5,825 nt of DNA from Thermoplasmata archaeon. Its GTDB lineage: Archaea > Thermoplasmatota > Thermoplasmata > RBG-16-68-12 > JAGMCJ01. The notes below the pieces were generated by a model. That model made no database searches. It had not been told where the DNA came from and saw nothing but the letters and a program-made list of their open reading frames with translations. The DNA lies in NCBI GenBank assembly GCA_023129265.1, contig JAGMCJ010000029.1, positions 1 to 5,825 on the forward strand. Direction: 5' to 3'. The translations under genes were made by a program, and so were the position numbers. Positions 1 through 5,252 of the stretch are shown piece by piece (position 1 is the stretch's first letter; each line of letters opens with the position of its first letter).

Positions 1-1002
1 AGTGTGACCGCCGAGGCCGAGGAGCCTGCCCTCTCGGTAGGCAACGAGTGGGAGTATTCCGTTCACATGTCGCTGGACAATCTCATCGGCCAGGTGGAGG
101 GGGAGTTCGAAGACGTGTCCATCCAGGGGACGATCACCATGACCGTCGAGTCCAGACGGACGGTCGAGGTCCTCGGCAGGACGTACGATGCATGGGTCAT
201 CGCCCTGGAAGGGGATTTCGATGTAGCGTTCACGTACACGATACCGGACCTGGGCCCTCTGACGATGTCCGCGCCGGCGAGCAGCGAGGGGTTCCTCTTC
301 CTTGACAGCGACTCCTTCGAGTACGTCAAGTCGTCGGTCACGATAACGTCGAGGTTCACCAGGTTCTCGGTGACCTTCGAGATGGTTGTCGAGACGGAGA
401 CTTCCTTGGACATAGAGAACGACGATTGGCATTTCCCTTTCGACACCGGGGACGCTGGGACGACCACTGGGCACGGTCTGAGCCATGCCCACTACGTGGC
501 AAGGGTGAACGGCGAGGTGGTTGAGGAGAACGAGACGACGGTGCCATATGCGTACAACTCTGCCTACGAGTGCGTGGAACTCCTGGATGTGGGTGTCGAG
601 GCAGGCAACTTTCAGGCATACAGGCTGAACGTCTCCTCTCCCGGGATGTACCTCTTCGGCTACTCCGAAGGCTACAGACATGAGTACTATTCGAACGAGG
701 TCAACAACAGCGTCGACGTCGATATCTATGACAGCGATGATGAGCTCATAGGACAGTGGAGTCTCATTTCCTACGGGAGGAGCCAGGACGGGGCGAATGA
801 CTGGACCACGGCTCTGCTCATCCTGCTTGCGCTCGTCCTGCTCATCATCATTGCGATTGCCGTCCTTCTGTTGAGAAGGAGATCTCGAGAGGCGACGGTT
901 GAGCAGACTCCGTCCTCTGGCAAGAGAGCGTGCAGAAGGTGCGGAACGGAGATTCCAGAAGGACAGAGCGCATGCCCGGCCTGTGGGAGGACAATACGGT
1001 GA
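1..1002 (+). CDS. Surface membrane protein with C-terminal zinc ribbon (5' partial)
   Basis: The frame is open at the window edge; a GTG at 4 is available, but no signal peptide follows it and the first residues look like the region just after a signal peptidase site, so the gene probably starts upstream. Numbering from that GTG gives 332 residues. Residues about 10-265 are rich in beta-strand-like, acidic and aromatic sequence with several N-x-S/T sequons, as expected for an exported domain. One hydrophobic helix spans about 268-290 and is followed by three arginines (291-293), which puts the C-terminus in the cytoplasm. The tail ends in a small zinc ribbon: C310-x2-C313 and C324-x2-C327. 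I do not recognise the extracytoplasmic domain. The ribbon probably binds a partner inside the cell (inference). The next gene lies 25 bases downstream on the same strand, suggesting an operon. The CDS call is solid; the function is unknown. Confidence 0.85.
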   Translation, partial: SVTAEAEEPALSVGNEWEYSVHMSLDNLIGQVEGEFEDVSIQGTITMTVESRRTVEVLGRTYDAWVIALEGDFDVAFTYTIPDLGPLTMSAPASSEGFLFLDSDSFEYVKSSVTITSRFTRFSVTFEMVVETETSLDIENDDWHFPFDTGDAGTTTGHGLSHAHYVARVNGEVVEENETTVPYAYNSAYECVELLDVGVEAGNFQAYRLNVSSPGMYLFGYSEGYRHEYYSNEVNNSVDVDIYDSDDELIGQWSLISYGRSQDGANDWTTALLILLALVLLIIIAIAVLLLRRRSREATVEQTPSSGKRACRRCGTEIPEGQSACPACGRTIR

Positions 1003-1027
1003 AATAGCCGGAAGAGTTATCGGGTGA

Positions 1028-1723
1028 ATGAGGATGAAAATCGGGAAGTTCCATGTCGGTCTGGTCGTCGCCATCGTCTGTCTGGCACTGCTCGCATCGA
1101 GCTTTCTCCTACCATGGTGGACGATTGAACGCAAGGAGAAGTCGCCGGTCCAATACCCCGTTGTGTACTCCAACAGCACGCACGACTTCAAGCTCCTGGG
1201 AGTATCGACGGTCCACGTCCACACAATCGTCACCTTCGGCGACCCTGAGGAATGGACGTCTGAGACGTCGTATTCGGACATCGAAGGGTCCGAGCTCAAC
1301 TTCCATTTCACGGTGCTCGTAATCATGATGGCAATGGCGGCTGTGCTCATCGTGCTCTTTGTGGTTCTACACGTCATGGCCGCGAAAAGGGCGGGACTGA
1401 GGACGATTGCTCTCATCCTGGGGTTCGCGGTGATTTTCCTGGCCCTTGGCTCTGCGGCATATCTCCACGCGAACGTGCCCTCCGCGGTCGGGGACTCGCG
1501 GAGTAGCGTTGAGACCGCCCTCGACACACCCCTTCCTGACATCCAGACCTTCGCTGACTCAGACCTGAACGAAACCCACACCCGGAGCATAACAACAACA
1601 TGGGGGCCGTCCATCGGATGGTATTCCGCCTTCGTTGTGTGCGTGATAATGCTGTTCGCAATTTGGTTCACCGAGTCCCGTCCGAAAACCGAGGAGGAGC
1701 CAGAAGAGGAGCCAGAGGACTAG
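1028..1723 (+). CDS. Four-helix membrane protein, function unknown
   Basis: A 231-residue integral membrane protein. Hydrophobic helices are visible at about 10-28, 95-117, 126-148 and 199-216. A loop of about 65 residues follows helix 1, beginning with a Pro-Trp-Trp motif (29-31), and a loop of about 50 residues separates helices 3 and 4. The positively charged N-terminus and the acidic Glu/Pro tail (217-231) would both be cytoplasmic, with both large loops outside. The topology resembles tetraspan proteins in general, but I see no family motif. I record the outermost ATG; a second ATG at 1034 has GGTGA (1023-1027) six bases upstream, so the protein may start there and be two residues shorter. 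It is close behind the zinc-ribbon membrane protein and is probably co-transcribed with it. Its TAG stop lies in a CTAG shared with the facing gene. Function unknown. Confidence 0.85.
   Translation: MRMKIGKFHVGLVVAIVCLALLASSFLLPWWTIERKEKSPVQYPVVYSNSTHDFKLLGVSTVHVHTIVTFGDPEEWTSETSYSDIEGSELNFHFTVLVIMMAMAAVLIVLFVVLHVMAAKRAGLRTIALILGFAVIFLALGSAAYLHANVPSAVGDSRSSVETALDTPLPDIQTFADSDLNETHTRSITTTWGPSIGWYSAFVVCVIMLFAIWFTESRPKTEEEPEEEPED
1694..1717 (+). repeat. 12-base tandem repeat coding a Glu-Pro tail
   Basis: Two adjacent copies of GAGGAGCCAGA plus one base (1694-1704 and 1706-1716, period 12) encode an acidic Glu-Glu-Pro-Glu type repeat at the C-terminus of the four-helix membrane protein. This looks like local slippage or duplication in a disordered tail. 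Confidence 0.6.
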
Positions 1724-2118
1724 CGCAGCTTCGAGAGGTCCACCGGCCTGTCTTCGAGCACGATCCTGATGATGTGCCTAGATGTCTTAGGCGGGTAAAC
1801 GTTATCGCTCAGGCCCATGGAGATGATCTCGTCCTTCGTTATCTCATTGACGACCGCTCCGGGCCAGGTCACGACCTCGATGGCATCGTCCGTGTAGTCG
1901 ACGAGGTAGACAGATATCCTGTTGCATCCCAGCCTCTTGAGCGCCTCGAACCTGTGATGCCCGTCCAGAATGACGTAGGTCTTTTCGTCCACCACGATGG
2001 GTTTGAAGAGGGCGCCGTCCTTGGCGATCTGGTCCACGAGGCAGTCGAGCACGTCGGACTTTATCTCTTCATGGCTGTGCAGAACCTCGATTTCCAGGAT
2101 CTCGAAGCGTGACCTCAT
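1720..2118 (-). CDS. Compact ParB/Srx-fold protein, SerK-like
   Basis: A 132-residue single-domain protein of the ParB N-terminal/sulfiredoxin superfamily. The signature DGHHR is at residues 52-56 in a strand-loop-helix context, preceded by KPIVV (39-43). Near the N-terminus a His-Glu-Glu (16-18) matches the place of the catalytic Glu30 that I recall for the ADP-dependent free serine kinase SerK of Thermococcus kodakarensis. The C-terminus carries PPKTSRH (109-115), which resembles a motif near the end of SerK; a Thr-Trp-Pro (84-86) also fits. At 132 residues it is much shorter than SerK (about 240). A partition or nuclease role is less likely: there is no HTH domain and no parA nearby. I chose ATG 2118 because GAGGGAG (2124-2130) lies five bases upstream; a longer form from ATG 2187 would add 23 unconvincing residues, although a TATA-like box lies close to it. 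Transcription faces the four-helix gene and overlaps it by four bases. Confidence 0.85.
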   Translation of the reverse strand: MRSRFEILEIEVLHSHEEIKSDVLDCLVDQIAKDGALFKPIVVDEKTYVILDGHHRFEALKRLGCNRISVYLVDYTDDAIEVVTWPGAVVNEITKDEIISMGLSDNVYPPKTSRHIIRIVLEDRPVDLSKLR

Positions 2119-2123
2119 CCATA

Positions 2124-2130
2124 CTCCCTC
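2124..2130 (-). promoter_or_regulatory. Ribosome binding site of the ParB/Srx gene
   Basis: GAGGGAG on the minus strand, five bases before ATG 2118. It is the main reason to prefer this start over the in-frame ATG at 2187. Confidence 0.55.
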
Positions 2131-2216
2131 ATCCTCTGAATACGTGATTCCCTGCAAAACAGAACCCCGCCCCTGAGGGCTCGGCATGCCCCATGCGTCC
2201 GAGTATGGCTGGAGGA

Positions 2217-2224
2217 CTTAAAAA
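2217..2224 (-). promoter_or_regulatory. T-run: TATA-like box of ParB/Srx gene and/or terminator of PRC gene
   Basis: The minus-strand sequence TTTTTAAG lies 11 bases past the PRC-barrel stop codon. As a TATA box it predicts a transcription start near 2195, giving a leader of about 75 bases before ATG 2118, or about 8 bases before the alternative ATG 2187. A run of five T just after a stop codon is also what archaeal termination uses. Sequence alone does not separate the two roles. Confidence 0.4.
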
Positions 2225-2235
2225 CATTCCCTGGG

Positions 2236-2490
2236 CTACTTTCCCTTCTTGAGGCTCACCCGCTTGGGGAAGTACTTCAGGATGATGACGTCGCCCACGC
2301 TCTGTATCCAGCGGTAGGGAACCGCCACTGACCTGGATGCCTCCACGAGCAGCGGGTTGGGTTCACCTATGAACAGTCTCTCAACCGTGGAGTTCTCGAC
2401 GTTCACGATTAGGTTGTTTACGTTGCCAAGGAAGACCCCTTCGTGGGTGTAAACCTGCAACCCTATAATCTCAGAAATTTCCTCCAACAT
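2236..2490 (-). CDS. PRC-barrel domain protein, possible CdpB-like
   Basis: An 84-residue protein that is almost entirely one PRC-barrel. Typical elements are visible: Gly-Leu-x-Val-Tyr (10-14), a turn with Gly18 and Leu-Gly (21-22), the strand NNLIVNV (25-31), Asn-Pro (45-46), and the closing VPYRWIQSVGDVIIL (57-71), followed by a basic tail. PRC-barrels occur in RimM, in photosynthetic reaction centre H subunit, and as small stand-alone archaeal proteins. In haloarchaea, the stand-alone PRC proteins CdpB1 and CdpB2 work with SepF and FtsZ in cell division; this protein could belong to that group, but RNA-processing or other adaptor roles remain possible. The start at ATG 2490 has no clear ribosome binding site; a TATA-like box at 2526-2533 predicts a short leader of about 13 bases. 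The methyltransferase gene is divergent. Confidence 0.88.
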   Translation of the reverse strand: MLEEISEIIGLQVYTHEGVFLGNVNNLIVNVENSTVERLFIGEPNPLLVEASRSVAVPYRWIQSVGDVIILKYFPKRVSLKKGK

Positions 2491-2525
2491 GGCAATCCCA
2501 TCTGTGCCCTGTATGCGAATCTCAG

Positions 2526-2533
2526 TATTTTAT
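2526..2533 (-). promoter_or_regulatory. TATA-like box of the PRC-barrel gene
   Basis: ATAAAATA on the minus strand, preceded by purine-rich AAAAG as in a BRE, is centred about 40 bases upstream of ATG 2490 and predicts a start of transcription near 2503. Read on the plus strand (TATTTTAT) the same patch could serve the divergent methyltransferase gene with a leader of about 65 bases. Confidence 0.5.
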
Positions 2534-2598
2534 CTTTTGTGTGGGTGGGTTCCGTGGCTTCCCGCCGGAATCCATCTCGCCCGCAAAAAGGATGACCT

Positions 2599-2604
2599 AG
2601 GAGG
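2599..2604 (+). promoter_or_regulatory. Distant AGGAGG upstream of the methyltransferase start
   Basis: A perfect AGGAGG sits 17 bases before ATG 2622, too far for normal use. An out-of-frame ATG at 2617, twelve bases from it, opens a Met-Arg-stop reading frame whose TGA overlaps ATG 2622 as ATGA. No ATG, GTG or TTG lies in the main frame between the SD-like sequence and 2622; an in-frame TAG lies at 2598-2600. Confidence 0.4.
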
Positions 2605-2621
2605 CCGCTTTCAACGATGAG

Positions 2622-3419
2622 ATGAACACATATCTGAGCGATGAGGAGTATGACGATTGGTTCTTCGACCTGGGCGGCGCCCGTGATGACTTGGTTCAAC
2701 TGCTCAAGACGCGTGGGCTTGGACCGGGTTCTCGGGTTCTGGACGTTGCAGCGGGACACGGGACCCTCACTCTGAAGGTCGCTCAGGCGGTCCGTGAGGG
2801 TGAGGTCGTCGCGGTAGGTCTGGCGAACGACGTGAGAGACTACAAATGGTTTCGCACTCAGGTTCCTGAAGGTCAGTTCAGCAGCATGGTCTACTACCTG
2901 GAGATGGATGCGACACATCTCGAGTTCGAGGACGGACGCTTCGATTTCGTCGTCAATTTCCTCGGGCTCGAGGACATAAGGATGACCAGCGGGGACGAGG
3001 GAATGGCACACGCCCTCCAAGAGATGGCGAGGGTGGTCCGTCCGGGCGGTCACGTGCAAGTCGCAATCGCCGTTTATGGAGATGAGCCCGACGAAGTTCT
3101 GCTGAAGGAAGTGGAGAGCTTCATAGGTCACGGCGCCGTCTTCCCGCCGCCCGAGTTCCTCAGAGACCAACTGAGAGAGAACGGATTGGAGATGGACGAG
3201 GAGTTGCTGCTTGTTCCAGGAAGGAAGCTGACCGCCACGCAGGCAAAAGAGGAGATCAGTTTCGCATGTGAGAGGACGCCCGTGATCTTCCAGGAGTACG
3301 GGGTGAGAACCCGGGACTTCGAGGAGGTCTGGAACAGGTTCGGTCTGGAGATTGAGAGGGTGGGACTTGCCCACTACTCACGGATATCGTGCATCGTCGC
3401 GAGGAAACCTCTGGGATGA
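2622..3419 (+). CDS. Class I SAM-dependent methyltransferase
   Basis: A 265-residue Rossmann-fold methyltransferase. Motif I is VLDVAAGHGT (39-48), with D41 and the glycine-rich loop G45/G47. A later strand-loop has Met-Asp-Ala-Thr (95-98), where D96 would contact adenine. FDFVVN (107-112) is the beta-4 motif and VVRPGG (138-143) the motif before beta-5. The overall pattern resembles the methyltransferase 11/25 (UbiE-like) families. Residues about 150-265 form a C-terminal extension likely to define the substrate, which I cannot name. One oddity: the acidic residue usually found at the end of beta-2, which binds the SAM ribose, is Gly66 here (VVAVGL, 62-67). ATG 2622 is the first possible start after an in-frame TAG at 2598-2600. 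The gene is divergent from the PRC-barrel gene and 67 bases before the FN3 gene, which has its own promoter. Confidence 0.9.
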   Translation: MNTYLSDEEYDDWFFDLGGARDDLVQLLKTRGLGPGSRVLDVAAGHGTLTLKVAQAVREGEVVAVGLANDVRDYKWFRTQVPEGQFSSMVYYLEMDATHLEFEDGRFDFVVNFLGLEDIRMTSGDEGMAHALQEMARVVRPGGHVQVAIAVYGDEPDEVLLKEVESFIGHGAVFPPPEFLRDQLRENGLEMDEELLLVPGRKLTATQAKEEISFACERTPVIFQEYGVRTRDFEEVWNRFGLEIERVGLAHYSRISCIVARKPLG

Positions 3420-3439
3420 TCCGAGAACCGCACCTCGGA
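3420..3439 (+). repeat. Small hairpin after the methyltransferase gene
   Basis: TCCGAG (3420-3425) and CTCGGA (3434-3439) can form a six-pair stem with an eight-base loop directly after the methyltransferase stop. It could help transcript ending, but no T-run follows, so a terminator call is not justified. Confidence 0.3.
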
Positions 3440-3453
3440 GGCGTGCCGAAAGG

Positions 3454-3460
3454 TATTAAA
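3454..3460 (+). promoter_or_regulatory. TATA box of the FN3 gene (leaderless start)
   Basis: TATTAAA is centred 30 bases before ATG 3487. With the usual archaeal spacing of about 26 bases, transcription starts near 3483, leaving about four bases of leader. No ribosome binding site precedes the ATG, consistent with a leaderless mRNA. Confidence 0.6.
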
Positions 3461-3486
3461 GCGGAAAATCCATCAAACGGATCGCG

Positions 3487-4755
3487 ATGGAGAACGGAAG
3501 CAATCGGAACCGCAACCTGGCCATTCTTGTAATCGTCGTCACAGCGACGGTCGTTGTGGCGACCATTCTCTACGTCCTTCAGATGGAGCTTCCGGAGGAC
3601 CGTACGCCTCCGAGCAAGGTGGAGGGGCTTGAGATATACGACCTGCACGATGGCAAGCTCTTCCTCTTCTGGGACGAGGCGACCGACAACAGGAACGTGG
3701 CAGTGTATCAGATATTCAGGGGCGGCAACCTGCTCCCGACCGAGCCGTCGCATCCGTTCTATGTGGACACGGCCCTCGTGGATGGCACGCTGTACTTCTA
3801 CCGGGTGCGAGCCGTTGACAGTTCGGACAACGAGGGAGACCTCTCCGACCCGGTCTCGGGCATGCCCACGTCCTCTGACAACGTCCCGCCCAACCGCGTC
3901 GAGGGGCTGGTGGTGGAGAACGCGTTCGACGGGAGGCTCAACCTGACATGGGACGAGGCCTTCGACAATGTCGCCGTCGAGCACTACAGGATTCATAGGG
4001 ATGGCATCGCCCTCGCGGATGAGCCCTTGACGACATTCTTCCAGGACACAGGGCTCACTAACGGACAGATCTACGCGTACGAGGTCAGCGCGGTGGACAC
4101 CTCGGGAAACGAGGGGCAGAAATCCGCACAGGTGAGCGGTATGGCCACGGAGTATGATTCCGAGCCCCCGTCCAAAGTCACGGGCCTCGTTGTCGTGGAC
4201 GCGAGGGACGGAAAGCTCAATCTCACATGGAACGCCGCCGCTGACAACGTGGGCGTTGAGAAGTACTACATCTATCGGGACGGTTCGAGGCTCAACGACG
4301 AGCCTACAGGGATAGCGTTTCAGGATACTGGGCTAGTGAACGGTCAGCTGTACGAGTACGAAGTGAGCGCTGTGGATGCTCAGGGGAATGAGGGGCCTAG
4401 GTCCGACCCCGTCTCGGGAACGCCGACATCATCGGTCCCCAGCGTCAACATATCGGGTTCCATCCACAATGCGACCGCCTACAACATCACCGTGGATTTC
4501 GTCTCCGAGGCGTTGGACACGGGTCTCTTCGGGGCCTTCCTGGTAACGGATTCGAACGAGACGGACAGGATGGACCCATTGTCGGATGGTGCAACAGCAG
4601 GGAACATCACGTTCCTGGACATGGACTCGAACGGTCTTCTGACGGAAGGGGACGTGTTCGTTATCACCGTCTCAAGCGGGCACGACTACCAGTTCTCGGT
4701 GCTCTGGCGGGCGACCGACGATGTCGTGGACACGCACCCGTGGGCGGTGCCCTAG
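3487..4755 (+). CDS. Membrane-anchored surface protein with three fibronectin type III repeats
   Basis: A 422-residue exported protein. The short N-terminus carries two arginines (7 and 9) and is followed by one hydrophobic helix (about 11-31), probably a signal anchor that leaves the rest outside. Three fibronectin type III domains follow, beginning at the Pro-Pro pairs 41-42, 134-135 and 227-228, so the period is exactly 93 residues. Each has the family pattern: a Trp after the first strands, Asp-Asn before the Val-x-x-Tyr strand, an Arg-Asp-Gly-like turn, and a late Val-Ser-Ala-Val-Asp or similar strand. Repeats 2 and 3 are more alike than repeat 1. A distinct C-terminal domain (about 314-422) contains DMDSNGLLTEGD (378-389), a calcium-loop-like motif. 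Seven or more N-x-S/T sequons suit a glycosylated surface protein. Adhesion or a cell-envelope role is inference. The transcript appears leaderless. The TAG stop shares CTAG with the facing gene. Confidence 0.92.
   Translation: MENGSNRNRNLAILVIVVTATVVVATILYVLQMELPEDRTPPSKVEGLEIYDLHDGKLFLFWDEATDNRNVAVYQIFRGGNLLPTEPSHPFYVDTALVDGTLYFYRVRAVDSSDNEGDLSDPVSGMPTSSDNVPPNRVEGLVVENAFDGRLNLTWDEAFDNVAVEHYRIHRDGIALADEPLTTFFQDTGLTNGQIYAYEVSAVDTSGNEGQKSAQVSGMATEYDSEPPSKVTGLVVVDARDGKLNLTWNAAADNVGVEKYYIYRDGSRLNDEPTGIAFQDTGLVNGQLYEYEVSAVDAQGNEGPRSDPVSGTPTSSVPSVNISGSIHNATAYNITVDFVSEALDTGLFGAFLVTDSNETDRMDPLSDGATAGNITFLDMDSNGLLTEGDVFVITVSSGHDYQFSVLWRATDDVVDTHPWAVP
3607..4425 (+). repeat. Three tandem 279-base FN3-coding units
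   Basis: Three in-frame units begin near 3607, 3886 and 4165, each 279 bases (93 codons) after the previous one with no length change between corresponding Pro-Pro landmarks. The last two share most of their conserved residues, which points to a later duplication of that pair. Confidence 0.75.
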
Positions 4756-4937
4756 TCCAGCCACCACAGCCAGCCCTTGTGCTCGATGGACAACTTCCCA
4801 TTTATCTTGCCGCTCAGCCTCATCTTGTTGAGGAAAAGCGCAGCGGAGTCCGGGCATTCGGCGTTCTGAGACCTGAATATCTCCTCGATCTCAATCGTGG
4901 TCATGGGACCGCCCTCCTTGAGGATATCCAGGATCAT
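4752..4937 (-). CDS. Winged-helix domain protein, start uncertain
   Basis: A short frame (61 residues from ATG 4937) that reads as a winged helix-turn-helix: helix 1 ILDILKEGG (2-10), helix 2 TTIEIEEIF (13-21), recognition-helix region SAALFLNKMRLSGKI (31-45), and a wing closing with GWLWWLD at the C-terminus. Winged helices of this size usually bind DNA; a regulator is likely but its target is unknown. The start is a problem. Helix 1 seems to begin before the ATG (KETAEE precedes it in frame), and the frame stays open to 5111 with no ATG, GTG or TTG. An internal ATG at 4904 has AAGGAGGG eight bases upstream, but using it would remove helix 1. The true N-terminus may therefore lie upstream, through a rare start, a sequence error or a recent mutation. 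The gene faces the FN3 gene and shares the CTAG stop overlap. Confidence 0.65.
   Translation of the reverse strand: MILDILKEGGPMTTIEIEEIFRSQNAECPDSAALFLNKMRLSGKINGKLSIEHKGWLWWLD
4912..4919 (-). promoter_or_regulatory. Internal AAGGAGGG before ATG 4904
   Basis: A strong SD-like sequence on the minus strand lies inside the winged-helix frame with ideal spacing to an in-frame ATG. It encodes Lys-Glu-Gly, so it may be a coding coincidence, or it may give a 50-residue short form. Confidence 0.3.
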
Positions 4938-5111
4938 CTCTTCCGCGGTCTCCTTGCTGACCTTGTCGCCTTTACCTGACGTCGATCTGCCCTCCCCAGA
5001 TGATGAGGAAGGCGGGACAGTGTTCCCGCGCTCCCACTCCTCGGGCTCTTCCAGAGGCTCCCCGAATTCGGGCTCCTCCGGCGGACCTTTTCGACGAAAA
5101 GAAGCTACCCA
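4938..5111 (-). other. Open in-frame extension upstream of the winged-helix ORF
   Basis: Fifty-eight sense codons precede ATG 4937 in the same frame without a stop. The translation is hydrophilic: an acidic, proline-rich part (PPEEPEFGEPLEEPEEWE), then a Ser/Gly/Lys linker running into KETAEEM, which looks like the start of helix 1. The composition resembles a real disordered N-terminal region. The only near-start codon is CTG at 5054, preceded by GGGGAG. The frame closes at a TAG (5112-5114), and seven codons further up, in frame, is an ATG (5135). Confidence 0.45.
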
Positions 5112-5130
5112 CTATAAGAAAGTAGCCTTC
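5101..5130. repeat. Inverted repeat around a TATA-like element
   Basis: GAAGCTAC (5101-5108) and GTAGCCTTC (5122-5130) pair over eight positions with one bulged C, around a 13-base centre containing CTATAAG. On the minus strand the centre reads TTCTTATAG and could be a promoter for the winged-helix gene. An inverted repeat flanking a TATA box is a typical place for an operator, so self-regulation by the winged-helix protein is possible but unproven. Confidence 0.4.
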
Positions 5131-5221
5131 AGCATATCACGGAGAACCACAGCACCGCAGGAACCGAGAACCGCGACAGACGCTGCATCCCCTGGCCTGG
5201 ACGCGAATTGTCTCAAAATAG

Positions 5222-5228
5222 TTATATA
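5222..5228 (+). promoter_or_regulatory. TATA box of psmB
   Basis: TTATATA preceded by A-rich sequence (CAAAATAG, BRE-like) is centred 56 bases before ATG 5281 and predicts transcription from about 5251, giving a leader near 30 bases. The rest of 5131-5221 holds no gene that I can support. Confidence 0.65.
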
Positions 5229-5252
5229 GCAGGACAACAATAGCTCAGGCGT

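Noticed and set aside
1600..2112. Plus-strand ORF (170 codons) opposite the ParB/Srx gene
   Set aside because: It lies over the ParB/Srx gene, whose DGHHR motif and start signal are convincing, and overlaps the end of the four-helix gene.
1720..2118. Chromosome-partition ParB
   Set aside because: No HTH or dimerisation domain, no parA partner, and the C-terminal motif resembles the SerK-type branch.
2463..3374. Long minus-strand ORF (303 codons) opposite the methyltransferase
   Set aside because: It is antisense to a clear methyltransferase with intact motifs and runs into the PRC gene in another frame; its translation shows no domain pattern.
3256..3996. Minus-strand ORF (246 codons) across the methyltransferase/FN3 junction
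   Set aside because: Antisense to two supported genes and to the FN3 promoter; the translation is low-information and Arg/Val rich, typical of a GC-rich shadow frame.
5164..5174. CCGAGAACCGC found both here and at 3421-3431, each upstream of a TATA box
   Set aside because: A few 11-base matches are expected by chance in a window this size, and the distances to the two TATA boxes differ (about 23 and 48 bases).
5131..5221. Possible small RNA or tRNA upstream of psmB
   Set aside because: No cloverleaf, T-loop or acceptor-stem pairing could be found, and no stable long stem.
4897..5229. Plus-strand ORF (110 codons) before psmB
   Set aside because: Ser/Pro-rich shadow of the minus-strand winged-helix frame that runs into the psmB TATA box; no start signal.
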